Shown here: positions 1-9,497 of the stretch, piece by piece
Layout: every line of letters starts with the position of its first letter
Position numbering within the stretch: the stretch's first letter is position 1
Assembly (NCBI RefSeq): GCF_902497625.1
Contig: NZ_CABVGX010000002.1
Coordinates: 62,001 to 126,000, forward strand
Direction: 5' to 3'
Origin: Pseudomonas fluorescens
Lineage (GTDB): Bacteria > Pseudomonadota > Gammaproteobacteria > Pseudomonadales > Pseudomonadaceae
DNA: 64,000 nucleotides
The notes under the pieces: model-generated
Databases searched by the model: none
Told to the model about the DNA's origin: nothing
Seen by the model: only the letters and a program-made list of their open reading frames with translations
Position numbers and translations under genes: made by a program

Positions 1-1283
1 AAATAATTGCGCCACACGCTCAGGGGTTGGCGCCACTGATCATTGCTCGCCATTATTCCACCTTTGCAATAGGTATAGCCGCATGCGGCCAGACCATCGC
101 TGACAAAGGTAGCCAGGCTGCGGAAGTAGCCGTCATGCAGCGCCGCATCAAAACGGTCGTCGAGCACCAGCGCATTATCCTGATCCGTGACCAGTAATTG
201 CTCGTCCCGTGCCATCGAGCCCAGCACCATGAAGCAGTAGGGAACCGGTGGCGGGCCGAGCTTCTTTTCAGCGAGCTCAAGCAGGCGCTGTGTGAAGGCT
301 CTGCCTATCCCGGAAATTGCACTGCCAATCATGTGCGCCGTTGCGCCATCGCGCACCATACGGATGTAAGTGCCTTTGAGGTCCCGCAACAGCGATCGCA
401 GACCTTCCACCGACGTCTGGTTGGAGATTCTGCCCACCAGGTACAGGCTGCTGTGGGATTCGTAGCGGATGATGTCCGACAGGTTGATCAGCCCCGCCGG
501 TCGACCATTCCTGAGCACGGGAAGGTGATGAATATTTCGCCGCAGCATGACCAGCATGGCTTCAAACACTGAATCGTCTACGCCGATTGATACCGGGTCT
601 GCGGTCATGATTTCGCTGACGGCGGTGGCTTCACCGTCGAGCCCGGCTGCGACGACGCGGGTGCGCAAGTCCCGGTCGGTGACGATGCCCTGCATCTCTC
701 CCCCTTCAAGCCCGGCGGGCGACATCACTACCACACATGCCACACGATGTTCAGCCATGAGCCTGGCGGCATCGCCCACCGTGGCGTCAGAGGCCACCCA
801 CACCAGTGAGCGCGAAAGCAGGGCACGGCATCTGAGCTGGATCAGTTCGCTGGCACGCCCTTGTGCCTCGACTGCAGTCTTGAGCCTGGAATGGCCCTCG
901 GCTTCGACAAAGTCAGCGAAGGCGTCATGTTGCGCGCAGAGATCGGCGAACACGTCGGCGGGAATGAAGTAGACAAGGCTGTCCTCCAGCGCCCGCGCCG
1001 GGAAACGCACCTTGTTACTGCGCAACAGCCCGGCCTGGCCAAAGATATCGCCTTCCACCAGACGGTTATAAAGTTCGCCATTGCGTCGATAAATCTCGAC
1101 TGCGCCACTGCGCACGTAGTGCAAGTCCTGGATGACCGCACCCGCTTGCAGAATCTCACTGCCGGCCTTGAAGTAACTGACTTCAATACGCCGCGCGATC
1201 GTCTCGATTACTTCCCTTGGAAGCGAGTCAAACGGAGCGAAGCGACAGAGATGGTCGCTGATCTCCTGTAATTCGATTTGCAT
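1..1283 (-). CDS. Cyclic-nucleotide-binding/CBS/DUF294 putative nucleotidyltransferase (3' end outside window)
   Basis: The gene runs off the left edge, so the C-terminus is missing; about 427 codons are visible. From the N-terminus I read a Crp-like cyclic-nucleotide-binding domain (about residues 1-120), a pair of CBS domains (about 140-265) and the start of a DUF294 nucleotidyltransferase-like region carrying the motif GSMARDEQLLVTDQDN, which resembles the G-S-x-x-R-x-E-x-x-x-x-D-x-D core of GlnD/DUF294 proteins. The family is cytosolic and is thought to sense nucleotides and modify or bind an unknown partner. The ATG at 1283 is preceded by a GAGG about 8 nt upstream. Function beyond the domains is inference. 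Confidence 0.85.
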   Translation of the reverse strand, partial: MQIELQEISDHLCRFAPFDSLPREVIETIARRIEVSYFKAGSEILQAGAVIQDLHYVRSGAVEIYRRNGELYNRLVEGDIFGQAGLLRSNKVRFPARALEDSLVYFIPADVFADLCAQHDAFADFVEAEGHSRLKTAVEAQGRASELIQLRCRALLSRSLVWVASDATVGDAARLMAEHRVACVVVMSPAGLEGGEMQGIVTDRDLRTRVVAAGLDGEATAVSEIMTADPVSIGVDDSVFEAMLVMLRRNIHHLPVLRNGRPAGLINLSDIIRYESHSSLYLVGRISNQTSVEGLRSLLRDLKGTYIRMVRDGATAHMIGSAISGIGRAFTQRLLELAEKKLGPPPVPYCFMVLGSMARDEQLLVTDQDNALVLDDRFDAALHDGYFRSLATFVSDGLAACGYTYCKGGIMASNDQWRQPLSVWRNY

Positions 1284-1419
1284 GAAACCTCATGATGGGC
1301 CGACTGTGGCAGGGGCTGCGGCTGCCAGATGTTGCCACCACACCACATCCTGATGCGACCAGCAAGTCCGGAGCCTGCATAAGCGCGCATTCGCTCCATT
1401 GCGCTGATCCGCGACCCAG

Positions 1420-2085
1420 TCAACCCTTACTGTGCTTGACCTCCAGCTTGTTGAACGTAACCTGCGCGCCTTCGGACTTGTAGCCGGTATTGTCCAGAGC
1501 GTAGGCCCCGGCCTTGAAATACAGCTGCTTGTTCTGCCAGCTTTTGCTGAGCTGCTTGCCCCAGCGGTTACCTTGCGAAATCACATGCAGGTAGCCCGCC
1601 GAGCTCAAGCGAATCTCGTAGGTGAACCGCTTGTTCAAATCGACATCCTCGGCAATCACTACCTTGGTGTCCGCGCTGCCCGGCTTGAGTCGATAGTTGG
1701 CAATGACGCTGCCGGTCTGCCTGGCCTTGTCGTAGACATACTCGACCTTCAGCAGCGGGCCTTTGCCCTGGTAGATATGAATCTGCCCGATAACCACTCG
1801 GCCTTCGGACGGCACCTGGTTGACTGACAGGCTGGCCGTCATCCGGTGATCGGCCTTGGGGTACTTCCAGTTGCGCAGTTCACCGTCCTTGTACGTCTCG
1901 CGAAGTTCACTGCGGGCAAACTCGGATTTGGAGGTGGTCCCGCCCGTCACCGGTGCCCAGAAAAACAGGGTATTGCCGGCGCGGAAGTACGCATCCGAAT
2001 AACCGTCCACCAAGCGCGGCGTCTCGATGACTCGGGCAGGCGCGCCAACCGGGATGGTCAGGTTCCAAGTGCTTAGATCGATCAT
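1420..2085 (-). CDS. Polysaccharide lyase family 7 (alginate lyase-like), copy A
   Basis: This 221-residue protein has the PL7 hallmarks: RSELRE at 58-63, QIH at 101-103 (catalytic Gln and His in the family) and YFKAGAY at 189-195 (catalytic Tyr). Family members cleave alginate by beta-elimination. No signal peptide is visible, so it may stay in the cytosol or leave by another route. The residue two after the motif Tyr is Leu where PL7 enzymes usually have Gln (YxQ); the second PL7 copy at 45.3-46.0 kb keeps Gln. A GGGAG lies about 13 nt before the ATG. It appears to be transcribed alone, and there is no alginate operon nearby. Confidence 0.85.
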   Translation of the reverse strand: MIDLSTWNLTIPVGAPARVIETPRLVDGYSDAYFRAGNTLFFWAPVTGGTTSKSEFARSELRETYKDGELRNWKYPKADHRMTASLSVNQVPSEGRVVIGQIHIYQGKGPLLKVEYVYDKARQTGSVIANYRLKPGSADTKVVIAEDVDLNKRFTYEIRLSSAGYLHVISQGNRWGKQLSKSWQNKQLYFKAGAYALDNTGYKSEGAQVTFNKLEVKHSKG

Positions 2086-2463
2086 GGCGTGGGCTCCCTG
2101 ATAGGTTGTGGGTAAATTCGCAGGTAATGCAAAAGCCCATCAACAGGGCTTTTGCTGGCCGACAACATGGCTGAGGGAGGTTGCCTGGAATAGTCATGAA
2201 CATCGGAATGCTCACGGCACCCCCTGTTTAACATGAATTGATCAGCCACACTCCGGCCAAGTCCGGAAGAGCGATGTGCTGCTCACGCGAGCAAAGGGAA
2301 GAGGGCTTGATTGATTGCTGGTCCATCGCTCCGCGAACCCGGGTGCTTGATAGAGAAAACGCTTGGCCAACGCGTCAAAAGCGCCACCGCTGGACCTCAC
2401 AAAACCCTCAAAGCAATCGTTAAATGGCAGAATCCCCTCAACTTGATCGTTTTGGAGACCACC
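2086..2463. other. Intergenic region between PL7 lyase and ABC exporter
   Basis: This 378-base divergent region holds the promoters of the two flanking genes and one strong hairpin at 2129-2155. No convincing small gene is seen; reading frames that cross it are extensions of neighbours or shadows. Confidence 0.6.
2129..2155. terminator. Perfect 10-bp hairpin with A/T-rich flanks
   Basis: GCAAAAGCCC and GGGCTTTTGC are separated by a 7-base loop. The shape matches a bidirectional Rho-independent terminator, but it lies about 45 bases upstream of the PL7 start and not after a gene. It could be an attenuator in the PL7 leader. Confidence 0.5.
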
Positions 2464-4323
2464 ATGCTTCGTGCGTTTGAACGAAGGCTCGACCCTTTTC
2501 CTCCTGACGAGGTACCGCCGCCGCCCAACGGCCTGGCTCGTTTCCTGTGGGCGTGCACCCGCGGCGCCCGCGGTTACATCCTGGCGTTTGCGCTGCTCAG
2601 TGCCGGCGTGTCGATTTACGAAGCCTGGCTGTTTTCCTTCCTCGGACAGGTCGTGGACCTGCTGTCGACCTGGCAGGCCGGCGGTGATGCAGCTGCGCAG
2701 GAAAGCCGGGTGCTGTGGGGCATGGGCATCGTCATGGTCGCCAGTGTCGGGCTGGTGGCGTTGCGCACCATGGTCCAGCACCAGATATTGGCGATCAATT
2801 TGCCATTGCGGCTGCGCTGGGATTTCCATCGCCTGATGCTGCGCCAGAGCCTGTCGTTTTTTTCCGACGAGTTTTCCGGCCGGGTCACGACCAAGGTGAT
2901 GCAGACTGCGCTGGCTGTGCGCGATGTGCTGTTCACCTTGATCGAGATCGCACCCGGTATCGGCGTGTATTTCATCGCGATCATCGCGCTGGCCGGTGGC
3001 TTCGCATTGAAACTGATGCTGCCGTTCGTGGCCTGGATCGTGCTGTTCGGGCTGGCCATGGTGTACTTCGTGCCGCGCCTGGGGAAAGTCGGGCAGGAGC
3101 AGGCCAATGCTCGGTCGATGATGACCGGGCGCATCTCGGACGCCTACACCAACATCACCACGGTGAAGCTGTTCTCCCACTCCAATCGCGAAGCGCATTT
3201 TGCCCGTGCGGCGATGGAAGATTTCAAACAGACCGGCTTCCGCCAGATGCGTCTGGTCAGCCAGTTCGAGATCGTCAATCAGGCATTGGTGGTGATGTTG
3301 ATCATGGCGGCAGGGGGGTATGCCTTGTGGCTCTGGCATCAGGGTGAAGTCGGCGCAGGTGCTGTGGCAGCGATCACCGCCATGGCGTTGCGCATCAACG
3401 GCATGTCGCACTGGATCATGTGGCAGATGACCTCGCTGTTCGAGAGCATCGGCACCGTTCAGGATGGCATGGCGACGCTGACCCTCGGCACCAAGGTGCG
3501 GGACGCGCCGGATGCGGGCGTGCTGGTGACTTCCGGCGGCGCGGTGACTTTCGATAACGTGAGCTTCAACTACAACGGCGAACGCCAGGTGCTCGATGGT
3601 CTGAGCCTGAACATTCGTCCGGGCGAAAAAATCGGCCTGGTCGGCCGCTCCGGTGCCGGCAAGTCCACGCTCATCAACCTGTTGCTGCGTTTCTACGACG
3701 TCGACAGCGGCAAGATCTGCATCGACGGCCAAGACATCGCGCATGTGACGCAAGACAGCCTGCGCAGCTCCATCGGCATGGTTACGCAGGACACCTCGCT
3801 GCTGCACCGTTCCATTCGCGACAACATCGCGTACGGCCGTCCCGATGCGACCGACGCGCAAATACGCACCGCGGCGGCCAATGCCCAGGCCGATGGATTT
3901 ATCAGCCAGTTGAGCGATAAGCAAGGTCATACCGGTTACGACACGCTGGTGGGTGAGCGCGGCATCAAGCTCTCCGGCGGCCAGCGCCAACGCGTCGCGA
4001 TTGCCCGGGTGATGCTCAAGAACGCGCCGATCCTGCTGCTCGACGAGGCCACCAGCGCGCTGGACTCGGAAGTCGAAGTGGCCATCCAGGAAAGCCTCGA
4101 TGAAATGATGCAGGGCAAAACCGTGATCGCCATCGCCCATCGGCTGTCTACGATTGCGGCGATGGACCGGCTTATCGTCATGGATGACGGGCGCATCATC
4201 GAGCAGGGGACCCATACGGAGTTGCTCGGCAAGAACGGCGTTTATGCGCGGCTTTGGCAGCATCAGAGTGGCGGGTTTCTGGGGGAGGACAAGGGTGTGG
4301 TTGAGGTCATGGATCAGGAGTGA
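2464..4323 (+). CDS. ABC exporter, fused membrane and ATPase domains
   Basis: A 619-residue half-transporter of the MsbA/MdlB/multidrug type. The N-terminal half carries about six membrane segments (residues 35-330). The ATPase half shows Walker A GRSGAGKST, Q-loop in MVTQD, signature LSGGQRQRVAIAR, Walker B ILLLDEATSALD and switch His in AHRLST, all intact. It would work as a homodimer in the inner membrane; the substrate cannot be read from the sequence. I chose the ATG at 2464 because GGAG lies 8-11 nt upstream, rather than the in-frame ATG at 2311 that lacks a site. The gene stands alone. Confidence 0.9.
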   Translation: MLRAFERRLDPFPPDEVPPPPNGLARFLWACTRGARGYILAFALLSAGVSIYEAWLFSFLGQVVDLLSTWQAGGDAAAQESRVLWGMGIVMVASVGLVALRTMVQHQILAINLPLRLRWDFHRLMLRQSLSFFSDEFSGRVTTKVMQTALAVRDVLFTLIEIAPGIGVYFIAIIALAGGFALKLMLPFVAWIVLFGLAMVYFVPRLGKVGQEQANARSMMTGRISDAYTNITTVKLFSHSNREAHFARAAMEDFKQTGFRQMRLVSQFEIVNQALVVMLIMAAGGYALWLWHQGEVGAGAVAAITAMALRINGMSHWIMWQMTSLFESIGTVQDGMATLTLGTKVRDAPDAGVLVTSGGAVTFDNVSFNYNGERQVLDGLSLNIRPGEKIGLVGRSGAGKSTLINLLLRFYDVDSGKICIDGQDIAHVTQDSLRSSIGMVTQDTSLLHRSIRDNIAYGRPDATDAQIRTAAANAQADGFISQLSDKQGHTGYDTLVGERGIKLSGGQRQRVAIARVMLKNAPILLLDEATSALDSEVEVAIQESLDEMMQGKTVIAIAHRLSTIAAMDRLIVMDDGRIIEQGTHTELLGKNGVYARLWQHQSGGFLGEDKGVVEVMDQE

Positions 4324-4589
4324 TTGCCGAGAGTGCCGGGCAGTAGGTGAGAAAGGAGGGCATGTTGGTTGCCGCTCAGCAATGGCTGCGCTTGCCGATT
4401 GTGGGTGGTCCGAGATGGGGGCAATCAACCCGCGGCAGCCGGTCAGCAGGAGCGGTAGGACGCGGACGTTGGGTACCTCTGAAACACTCGCAAAGGGGGC
4501 AGCTTGCATCTGGGCCTTCAAGGATTTGTAAGAGTTGGTGAGCCAACCGCAGACGCTTTCAGTCTTTCTTTTTAGGAACTCGCAGAACA

Positions 4590-5357
4590 ATGAACACTGA
4601 GCTGGTTAGAAAATATATGTCTGCGATATGCGGATCGTCACGACCGTTGGTGCGGGACCCGCGACTCCTGATGGATTCAAGCGGGGATCTTAAAATCTAC
4701 TATGCGCCATTCGAATATATCAATCCGAGTGCACGCATTGTCTTGGTCGGGATCACACCGGGCCCTACTCAGATGGTCAACGCCAATAACGAGGCTCGAC
4801 TCTCGTTGCAAGCTGGAAGATCCCACGCGGAAGCCATCCAGTCTGCCAAAAATGTCGGTGCGTTCAGTGGCGAGCCGTTAAGGGGAAACCTGATCAAGCA
4901 GCTAAACCATTGGGGTTTCCATCAGTGGCTCAGCCTGAAAGATTCAAGTGATTTTTTCTCGACATCGCGCCATCTTGTACACACCACATCACTGCTTCGC
5001 TATCCCGTTTTCGTCAATGATGGCGATTATCGTGGCTCTCCAGACATGACCAAAAATGCGCTGTTAAGAAAGTATCTGCTGGATAACTTTGTAGCAGAGG
5101 TCGAGACACTGAAAGACGCCGTCTTTGTTGGTTTGGGGCCACAGGTGCAGAAAGTGCTGGATCGCCTCATTCAAGAACGGGTGTTGAGAGCCGATCGTGT
5201 GGTCGGCGGGATGCTGCACCCATCGGGTAACTGCACCTACCGAATCAACTACCTGATCGGTGACCGAAAGGGACCTGTCCCTCATGCGACCAATCCCGAA
5301 CCCTACGACCAAGGGCGCAGGGCATTTCAGCAAACCTTTCTTGGCATAAGTCCCTAA
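4590..5357 (+). CDS. Uracil-DNA-glycosylase-like fold protein, function unknown
   Basis: A 255-residue protein with two motifs spaced as in the uracil-DNA glycosylase superfamily: VLVGITPGPTQ near residue 52 (motif 1, normally GxDPY or GEAPG) and MLHPSGNCTYR near residue 210 (motif 2, normally HPSP). Motif 1 lacks the catalytic Asp/Glu of known glycosylases, so DNA repair activity is uncertain; some superfamily members are uncharacterised. Base composition looks AT-richer than the exporter upstream. Its neighbour 94 nt downstream, a small kinase-like gene, runs in the same direction and could share a transcript. Confidence 0.6.
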   Translation: MNTELVRKYMSAICGSSRPLVRDPRLLMDSSGDLKIYYAPFEYINPSARIVLVGITPGPTQMVNANNEARLSLQAGRSHAEAIQSAKNVGAFSGEPLRGNLIKQLNHWGFHQWLSLKDSSDFFSTSRHLVHTTSLLRYPVFVNDGDYRGSPDMTKNALLRKYLLDNFVAEVETLKDAVFVGLGPQVQKVLDRLIQERVLRADRVVGGMLHPSGNCTYRINYLIGDRKGPVPHATNPEPYDQGRRAFQQTFLGISP

Positions 5358-5451
5358 GCTGGGTCAGCAAGTAGGGCTTCAAAGCCATGAGCTCGCGCTC
5401 ATTCTCACTCAGCTATGAACCATTGGATAAAATCAGCTCCGGAGGATGCAC

Positions 5452-6036
5452 ATGCCTGATCCAGCAATATTTGAGGGCGCTCATTTTCAAACGATACTTA
5501 CGCAAGAACCGCTAAAAGACGCCACAGTCTTTTCCCAAGGCTCAAGCAGCATGCTGTTCGAGCGCGGTGACCGCCTCTATCGCCTGACTCTTGAAGGGTG
5601 TGGCCATAACTTCCTCGCCCGGCAGTGGGCCGAGGGCAATCGCCATGTTGTCGAGATCATTCGCGATTACGGTGCAGTCGGTCCTTCCGACTCCCCACTC
5701 CCAGGAAGCGAAAATGAGTTTTACTGGCTGGCCGAAGTTGAAAGGTTGGCGGCCATAGATGAGGACAACGAACCTTTACTTGCCGGGGTATTGTCGGAGT
5801 TACTGGATGACAATGACGATTTACCAGACAACTGCACGCTTCGTGAACGATGCCGGTCCTTGGTCGATGAGCATCCGGAGTTGGCGGGGGTATTGATAAC
5901 TCTCGCCAAGGCGGCGGAGTTTGCGCAGCGCCATGACGGTAACGTCGATGCCAAGCTTGACAACATTATGAGACGACCCGCTACTGGGGAACTGGTCTGG
6001 ATCGACCCTCTGGGCGGGTGTTTTTATGGGCCATAA
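5452..6036 (+). CDS. Small protein-kinase-like protein
   Basis: A 194-residue protein I do not recognise by name. Near the C-terminus, D166-A-K-L-D-N171-I-M followed by VWIDPLG (D185) matches the kinase catalytic loop D-x4-N and the metal-binding Asp of APH/Hanks-type kinases. An N-terminal QGSSSMLFERGDRLYRLT resembles a glycine-rich loop and first strands, although the usual nucleotide-binding Lys is not evident. The middle is acidic (LLDDNDDLPDN). It is much shorter than typical kinases, so it may be a minimal or defective kinase fold. GGAGG sits 6 nt before the ATG at 5452, which decides this start over the ATG at 5446. Confidence 0.5.
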   Translation: MPDPAIFEGAHFQTILTQEPLKDATVFSQGSSSMLFERGDRLYRLTLEGCGHNFLARQWAEGNRHVVEIIRDYGAVGPSDSPLPGSENEFYWLAEVERLAAIDEDNEPLLAGVLSELLDDNDDLPDNCTLRERCRSLVDEHPELAGVLITLAKAAEFAQRHDGNVDAKLDNIMRRPATGELVWIDPLGGCFYGP

Positions 6037-6075
6037 TTCGTCAAAGCAACAGGACGACCTTCGGATACGCACGCC

Positions 6076-6969
6076 TCAACTTCTATACTTCAGCGCCTCG
6101 ACGAAAGCGGAAAAGGCAGGAGACGCCTGGCGTCGGTTGGGGTAATACAAGTGGTAACCCTGAAACACCGGACACCAGTCGGCCAGGACTTCTTTGAGTC
6201 GGCCGTCGGCCAGATACGGTGCGACCAGCTGTTCAGGTACGTACGCCAGACCAATGCCATCAACGGCGGCATTGAGCACATGCATGATGCTGTTGAACAC
6301 CAGTTGCCCATCTGGCTTGACCGTGAACACCTTGCCCTCTTGTTGAAACTCCCAGGCATAAATTCCCCCTGATGGCCGGTGCCGGATATTGACGCAATCA
6401 TGGTCGGTCAACTCATGGGGCGTCGTCGGTACCGGATGGTGTTCGAAGTAGGCTGGAGAACCCACCACAGCCAAGCGCCAATCCGGCCCTATGCGAACGG
6501 CGATCATGTCCTTGCTGATCGATTCGCCCAAGCGAATGCCGGCATCGAAGCGTTCCTCGACCACGTTGGTGAACCCATAGTCGACGTAGAGCTCCAGCGT
6601 GATATCCGGGTAGTGCTTCAAGAAACCTGCAAGCATCGGTCGAATGCACAACTCGATCTGATCGTCAGTGCAGGAAATTCGAATCGTGCCACTGGGCTTG
6701 TCGCGTAATTCGCTCAAGGCCTCAAGCTCGACAGCGATCTGATCAAACAGCGGGGCGATCGAGCGCATCAACCGTTCTCCCGCCTCGGTGGGGGACACGT
6801 TGCGCGTCGTGCGGGCCAGCAGACGTATGCCCAGTCTTTGTTCCAGTGCCCGAATCGTATGACTCAGTGCCGACGGCGTTACGCCCAGTCTGGCCGCGGC
6901 TTTGGTAAAACTCTGATCGCGCGCCACCGCCAGAAAGGCTTGGAGATCGTTGACTTTGGTATTGGCCAT
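6076..6969 (-). CDS. LysR-family transcriptional regulator
   Basis: A 297-residue LysR regulator: N-terminal winged helix-turn-helix (residues 6-65, with SFTKAAARLGVTPSALSHTIRALE) and a two-lobed effector-binding domain. It is divergent from the NepI-like efflux gene across a 116-base gap, the classic LysR arrangement, so it probably controls that gene and itself in response to a small ligand. The effector is unknown. Confidence 0.9.
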   Translation of the reverse strand: MANTKVNDLQAFLAVARDQSFTKAAARLGVTPSALSHTIRALEQRLGIRLLARTTRNVSPTEAGERLMRSIAPLFDQIAVELEALSELRDKPSGTIRISCTDDQIELCIRPMLAGFLKHYPDITLELYVDYGFTNVVEERFDAGIRLGESISKDMIAVRIGPDWRLAVVGSPAYFEHHPVPTTPHELTDHDCVNIRHRPSGGIYAWEFQQEGKVFTVKPDGQLVFNSIMHVLNAAVDGIGLAYVPEQLVAPYLADGRLKEVLADWCPVFQGYHLYYPNRRQASPAFSAFVEALKYRS

Positions 6970-7085
6970 TGCTGAGCTGGTCTCAAAACTACATGAAGAT
7001 TACGCTTACTAATCAAGTTATCCCGAATCCGTCAAGCTCTGTCGCCTATGTGGAACGGAGTATTGATCATGAGCGAGACACTTGA

Positions 7086-8297
7086 ATGACGGCCCAGGTA
7101 TTCGACACACCGGCAGAGGATGCACGCGGCGCGCCGGGCACTGCAGAGTCGCCGGCTTACTGGAGTGGCATCTACGCGATGACGCTGTGCGTATTCGCGC
7201 TGATCGCCTCGGAATTCATGCCGGTCAGTTTGCTCACGCCGATTGCTTCGGAACTGCACATCAGTGAAGGGCTGGCCGGGTATGGGATCGCCATCTCCGG
7301 CGCCTTCGCGGTGCTGACCAGCCTGTCGATCTCCCGGCTCGCTGGCGCAATAGACCGCAAGACGCTGTTGCTGATACTCACCGGGATGATGTGCGTGTCG
7401 GGCCTGGTAGTCGGGTTGGCGCCAAACTATACGGTCTACATGATCGGTCGTGCGTTGATCGGCGTGGTGATCGGCGGTTTCTGGTCAATGTCGGCAGCCA
7501 TGGCCATGCGCCTGGTACCGTCCCGCAGCGTGCCCAAGGCTCTGGCAATCTTCAATGGCGGCAATGCGTTGGCAACGGTAGTGGCCGCCCCGCTGGGAAG
7601 CTATCTGGGCGGTATCATCGGTTGGCGGGGTGCGTTCTTCTGCCTGATTCCGGTAGCGATCATCGCGCTGATCTGGCAATGGATCAGCCTGCCAGCCATG
7701 GCCGCGGCGCCGCGCAAAGCCGGCGAGGGCAATGTCCTTCAACTGTTGAAGAAGCCTTTGATCAGTTTCGGCGTGCTCAGTGTGGGCCTTTTTTTCATGG
7801 GCCAGTTTGTACTGTTCACCTATCTGCGCCCCTTCCTGGAAACCGTCACGGGGGTAGATGTCTCTATGTTGTCGATGATCCTGCTGGTCATTGGTGTGGC
7901 GGGTTTTGTCGGGACCGTCCTGATCAGCAGTTTCCTGAAAATCGGTCTGTATCGGGTCCTGATTTGCATTCCACTGCTGATGGCCGCCATCGCACTTTCC
8001 TTGATTGTCTTTGGCGAAGGAGCCGTGGCAGCGTTTGTATTGCTGGGGCTGTGGGGTCTGATCGCGACGGCAGCGCCGGTGGGATGGTGGTCATGGTTGG
8101 CCAAATCGTTACCCAAGGATGCTGAAGCCGGCGGCGGCCTGATGGTGGCAGTCATTCAGCTGTCCATTGCACTGGGCTCAACCCTCGGCGGGTTGCTGTT
8201 CGACGGGAGCGGTTATCGCATGACATTTCTGGCGAGCGCTCTTTTGCTGGTGCTCGCCGCCGTGATGACTTTTTTCACGGCGCGCAAACAGGTTTGA
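7086..8297 (+). CDS. nepI: MFS efflux transporter, NepI (purine nucleoside exporter)-like
   Basis: A 403-residue DHA1-type major facilitator with 12 predicted membrane segments. The stretches EFMPVSLLTPIA, ISEGLAGYGI, GGFWSMSAAMAMRLVP and VAAPLGSYLGGIIGWR closely follow what I recall of E. coli NepI, an exporter of inosine and other purine nucleosides, so the symbol is given by similarity only. It sits in the inner membrane and is probably regulated by the divergent LysR gene. Related arabinose or drug exporters of the same subfamily are the alternative. Confidence 0.75.
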   Translation: MTAQVFDTPAEDARGAPGTAESPAYWSGIYAMTLCVFALIASEFMPVSLLTPIASELHISEGLAGYGIAISGAFAVLTSLSISRLAGAIDRKTLLLILTGMMCVSGLVVGLAPNYTVYMIGRALIGVVIGGFWSMSAAMAMRLVPSRSVPKALAIFNGGNALATVVAAPLGSYLGGIIGWRGAFFCLIPVAIIALIWQWISLPAMAAAPRKAGEGNVLQLLKKPLISFGVLSVGLFFMGQFVLFTYLRPFLETVTGVDVSMLSMILLVIGVAGFVGTVLISSFLKIGLYRVLICIPLLMAAIALSLIVFGEGAVAAFVLLGLWGLIATAAPVGWWSWLAKSLPKDAEAGGGLMVAVIQLSIALGSTLGGLLFDGSGYRMTFLASALLLVLAAVMTFFTARKQV

Positions 8298-8510
8298 GGG
8301 CTGGCGTTTGAGCAAGACGGGCAACTGAAGGTATTTGCCAGACCGGATTTGATCCAACAGTCTGGGACTGGCCGATTGTTGACTGCCACGACCGAGCGCA
8401 ATCGGCGCTAAAGCGCTCGCACAATCCCGGCATTCTTTTCGGTCAGCAGTGGACGGCCTACGGTTCTGATAAATTGGTACAAGTCACTACCTTCTCGAGA
8501 CCCACGATCA

Positions 8511-8855
8511 ATGAGAGTTATTCGTAGCAAAGATTTCACCGCCACTCGCGCTTGGGGTGCTGACGACATAGCTAACATGGACGGAACCACCGTCCGCCTC
8601 CACTGGACCGACCAGCCATACAAGTGGCATGTCAATGATGGTGAGGAGGTATTCGCAGTTCTCGACGGCACGGTAGATATGCATTATCGCGAGTCAGGCA
8701 TAGAACGCGTCGTGACATTGGTGGTTGGCGACGTGTTTTTCGCAGGGGTTGGCTGTGAACATGTTGCGCATCCTCGTGGAGAAGCGCGGATTCTGGTCAT
8801 CGAACGTGAGGGCAGCGATTGGTTGCCCAAGCTTTCGCTCATCGTTACCAAATAG
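8511..8855 (+). CDS. Cupin-domain protein
   Basis: A 114-residue single-domain cupin. Motif 1 is visible as KWHVNDGEEVFAVLDGTV (residues 43-60, with His, Glu and Gly) and motif 2 around GDVFFAGVGCEHVAHP. Such small cytosolic cupins bind a metal and often act as isomerases or sensors, but no substrate can be assigned. The upstream 213 bases hold no recognisable gene. Confidence 0.75.
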   Translation: MRVIRSKDFTATRAWGADDIANMDGTTVRLHWTDQPYKWHVNDGEEVFAVLDGTVDMHYRESGIERVVTLVVGDVFFAGVGCEHVAHPRGEARILVIEREGSDWLPKLSLIVTK

Positions 8856-9003
8856 ACGACTGCCCCCCTGAAAGCCGGCCAAGCGCTAAAAACAAACCCC
8901 TGACAGAAAACCTCGACGGTCATCAATTCGACACCTTCATGGCACACCATGGCCTGCGGATTACTTCGTGCTGGACCTGGCATCAAATTGGAGGGCGCCG
9001 TTC

Positions 9004-9432
9004 ATGGGTAATACGATCGCCGCAGCAAAACAAAAAGAGCCGAAAAGGCGCGCCACGGTGATCTATCGGCGTGACGAGGAAATATTGTTTGTGCGCAAAC
9101 GCCACGCGAAATGGAATTTGCCCGGCGGCCGCATCGAAGAAGGTGAGACGCCGCTTCAAGCCGCTCTGCGCGAGATGGTAGAGGAAACCGGGCTCGCCTT
9201 TGACCAACTTTCCTATATCTCCGAATACGAAGACAGCAGGGCCACTCACTTCTTGTTTGAAGCTACCTTGGAACGGCAGCACAAGCCTCGCCCATGCAAC
9301 GAGATCGATGCCTGTCGCTGGTTCTCAACGAAGGACCTGGACAAGCGCAGTGTGCGTGGCTCTATCAGGACATTGCTCAAGCACTGTCGGCTCGAGTCAG
9401 GTGATCGATCCGTCACCCTGATTGCCGGGTAG
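9004..9432 (+). CDS. Nudix hydrolase
   Basis: A 142-residue protein with a complete Nudix box, GGRIEEGETPLQAALREMVE followed by ETGL, near residues 40-62. The catalytic REMVEE glutamates are all present. It should hydrolyse a nucleoside-diphosphate-linked compound in the cytosol; the substrate is not readable. GGAGGG about 9 nt upstream supports the ATG at 9004 over the longer start at 8968. Confidence 0.85.
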   Translation: MGNTIAAAKQKEPKRRATVIYRRDEEILFVRKRHAKWNLPGGRIEEGETPLQAALREMVEETGLAFDQLSYISEYEDSRATHFLFEATLERQHKPRPCNEIDACRWFSTKDLDKRSVRGSIRTLLKHCRLESGDRSVTLIAG

Positions 9433-9497
9433 AAAACTCGAGGGTGCCGGCGGGGAAGGGCAGCGCAGTCGATCTGGAAAGACGCTGCCAGCTCAGC

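Noticed and set aside
2242-4590. A 782-codon open frame on the minus strand opposite the ABC exporter
   Set aside because: It is a high-GC antisense shadow: its translation is His/Gln/Arg-rich without domains, while the plus strand has a complete ABC transporter with all motifs.
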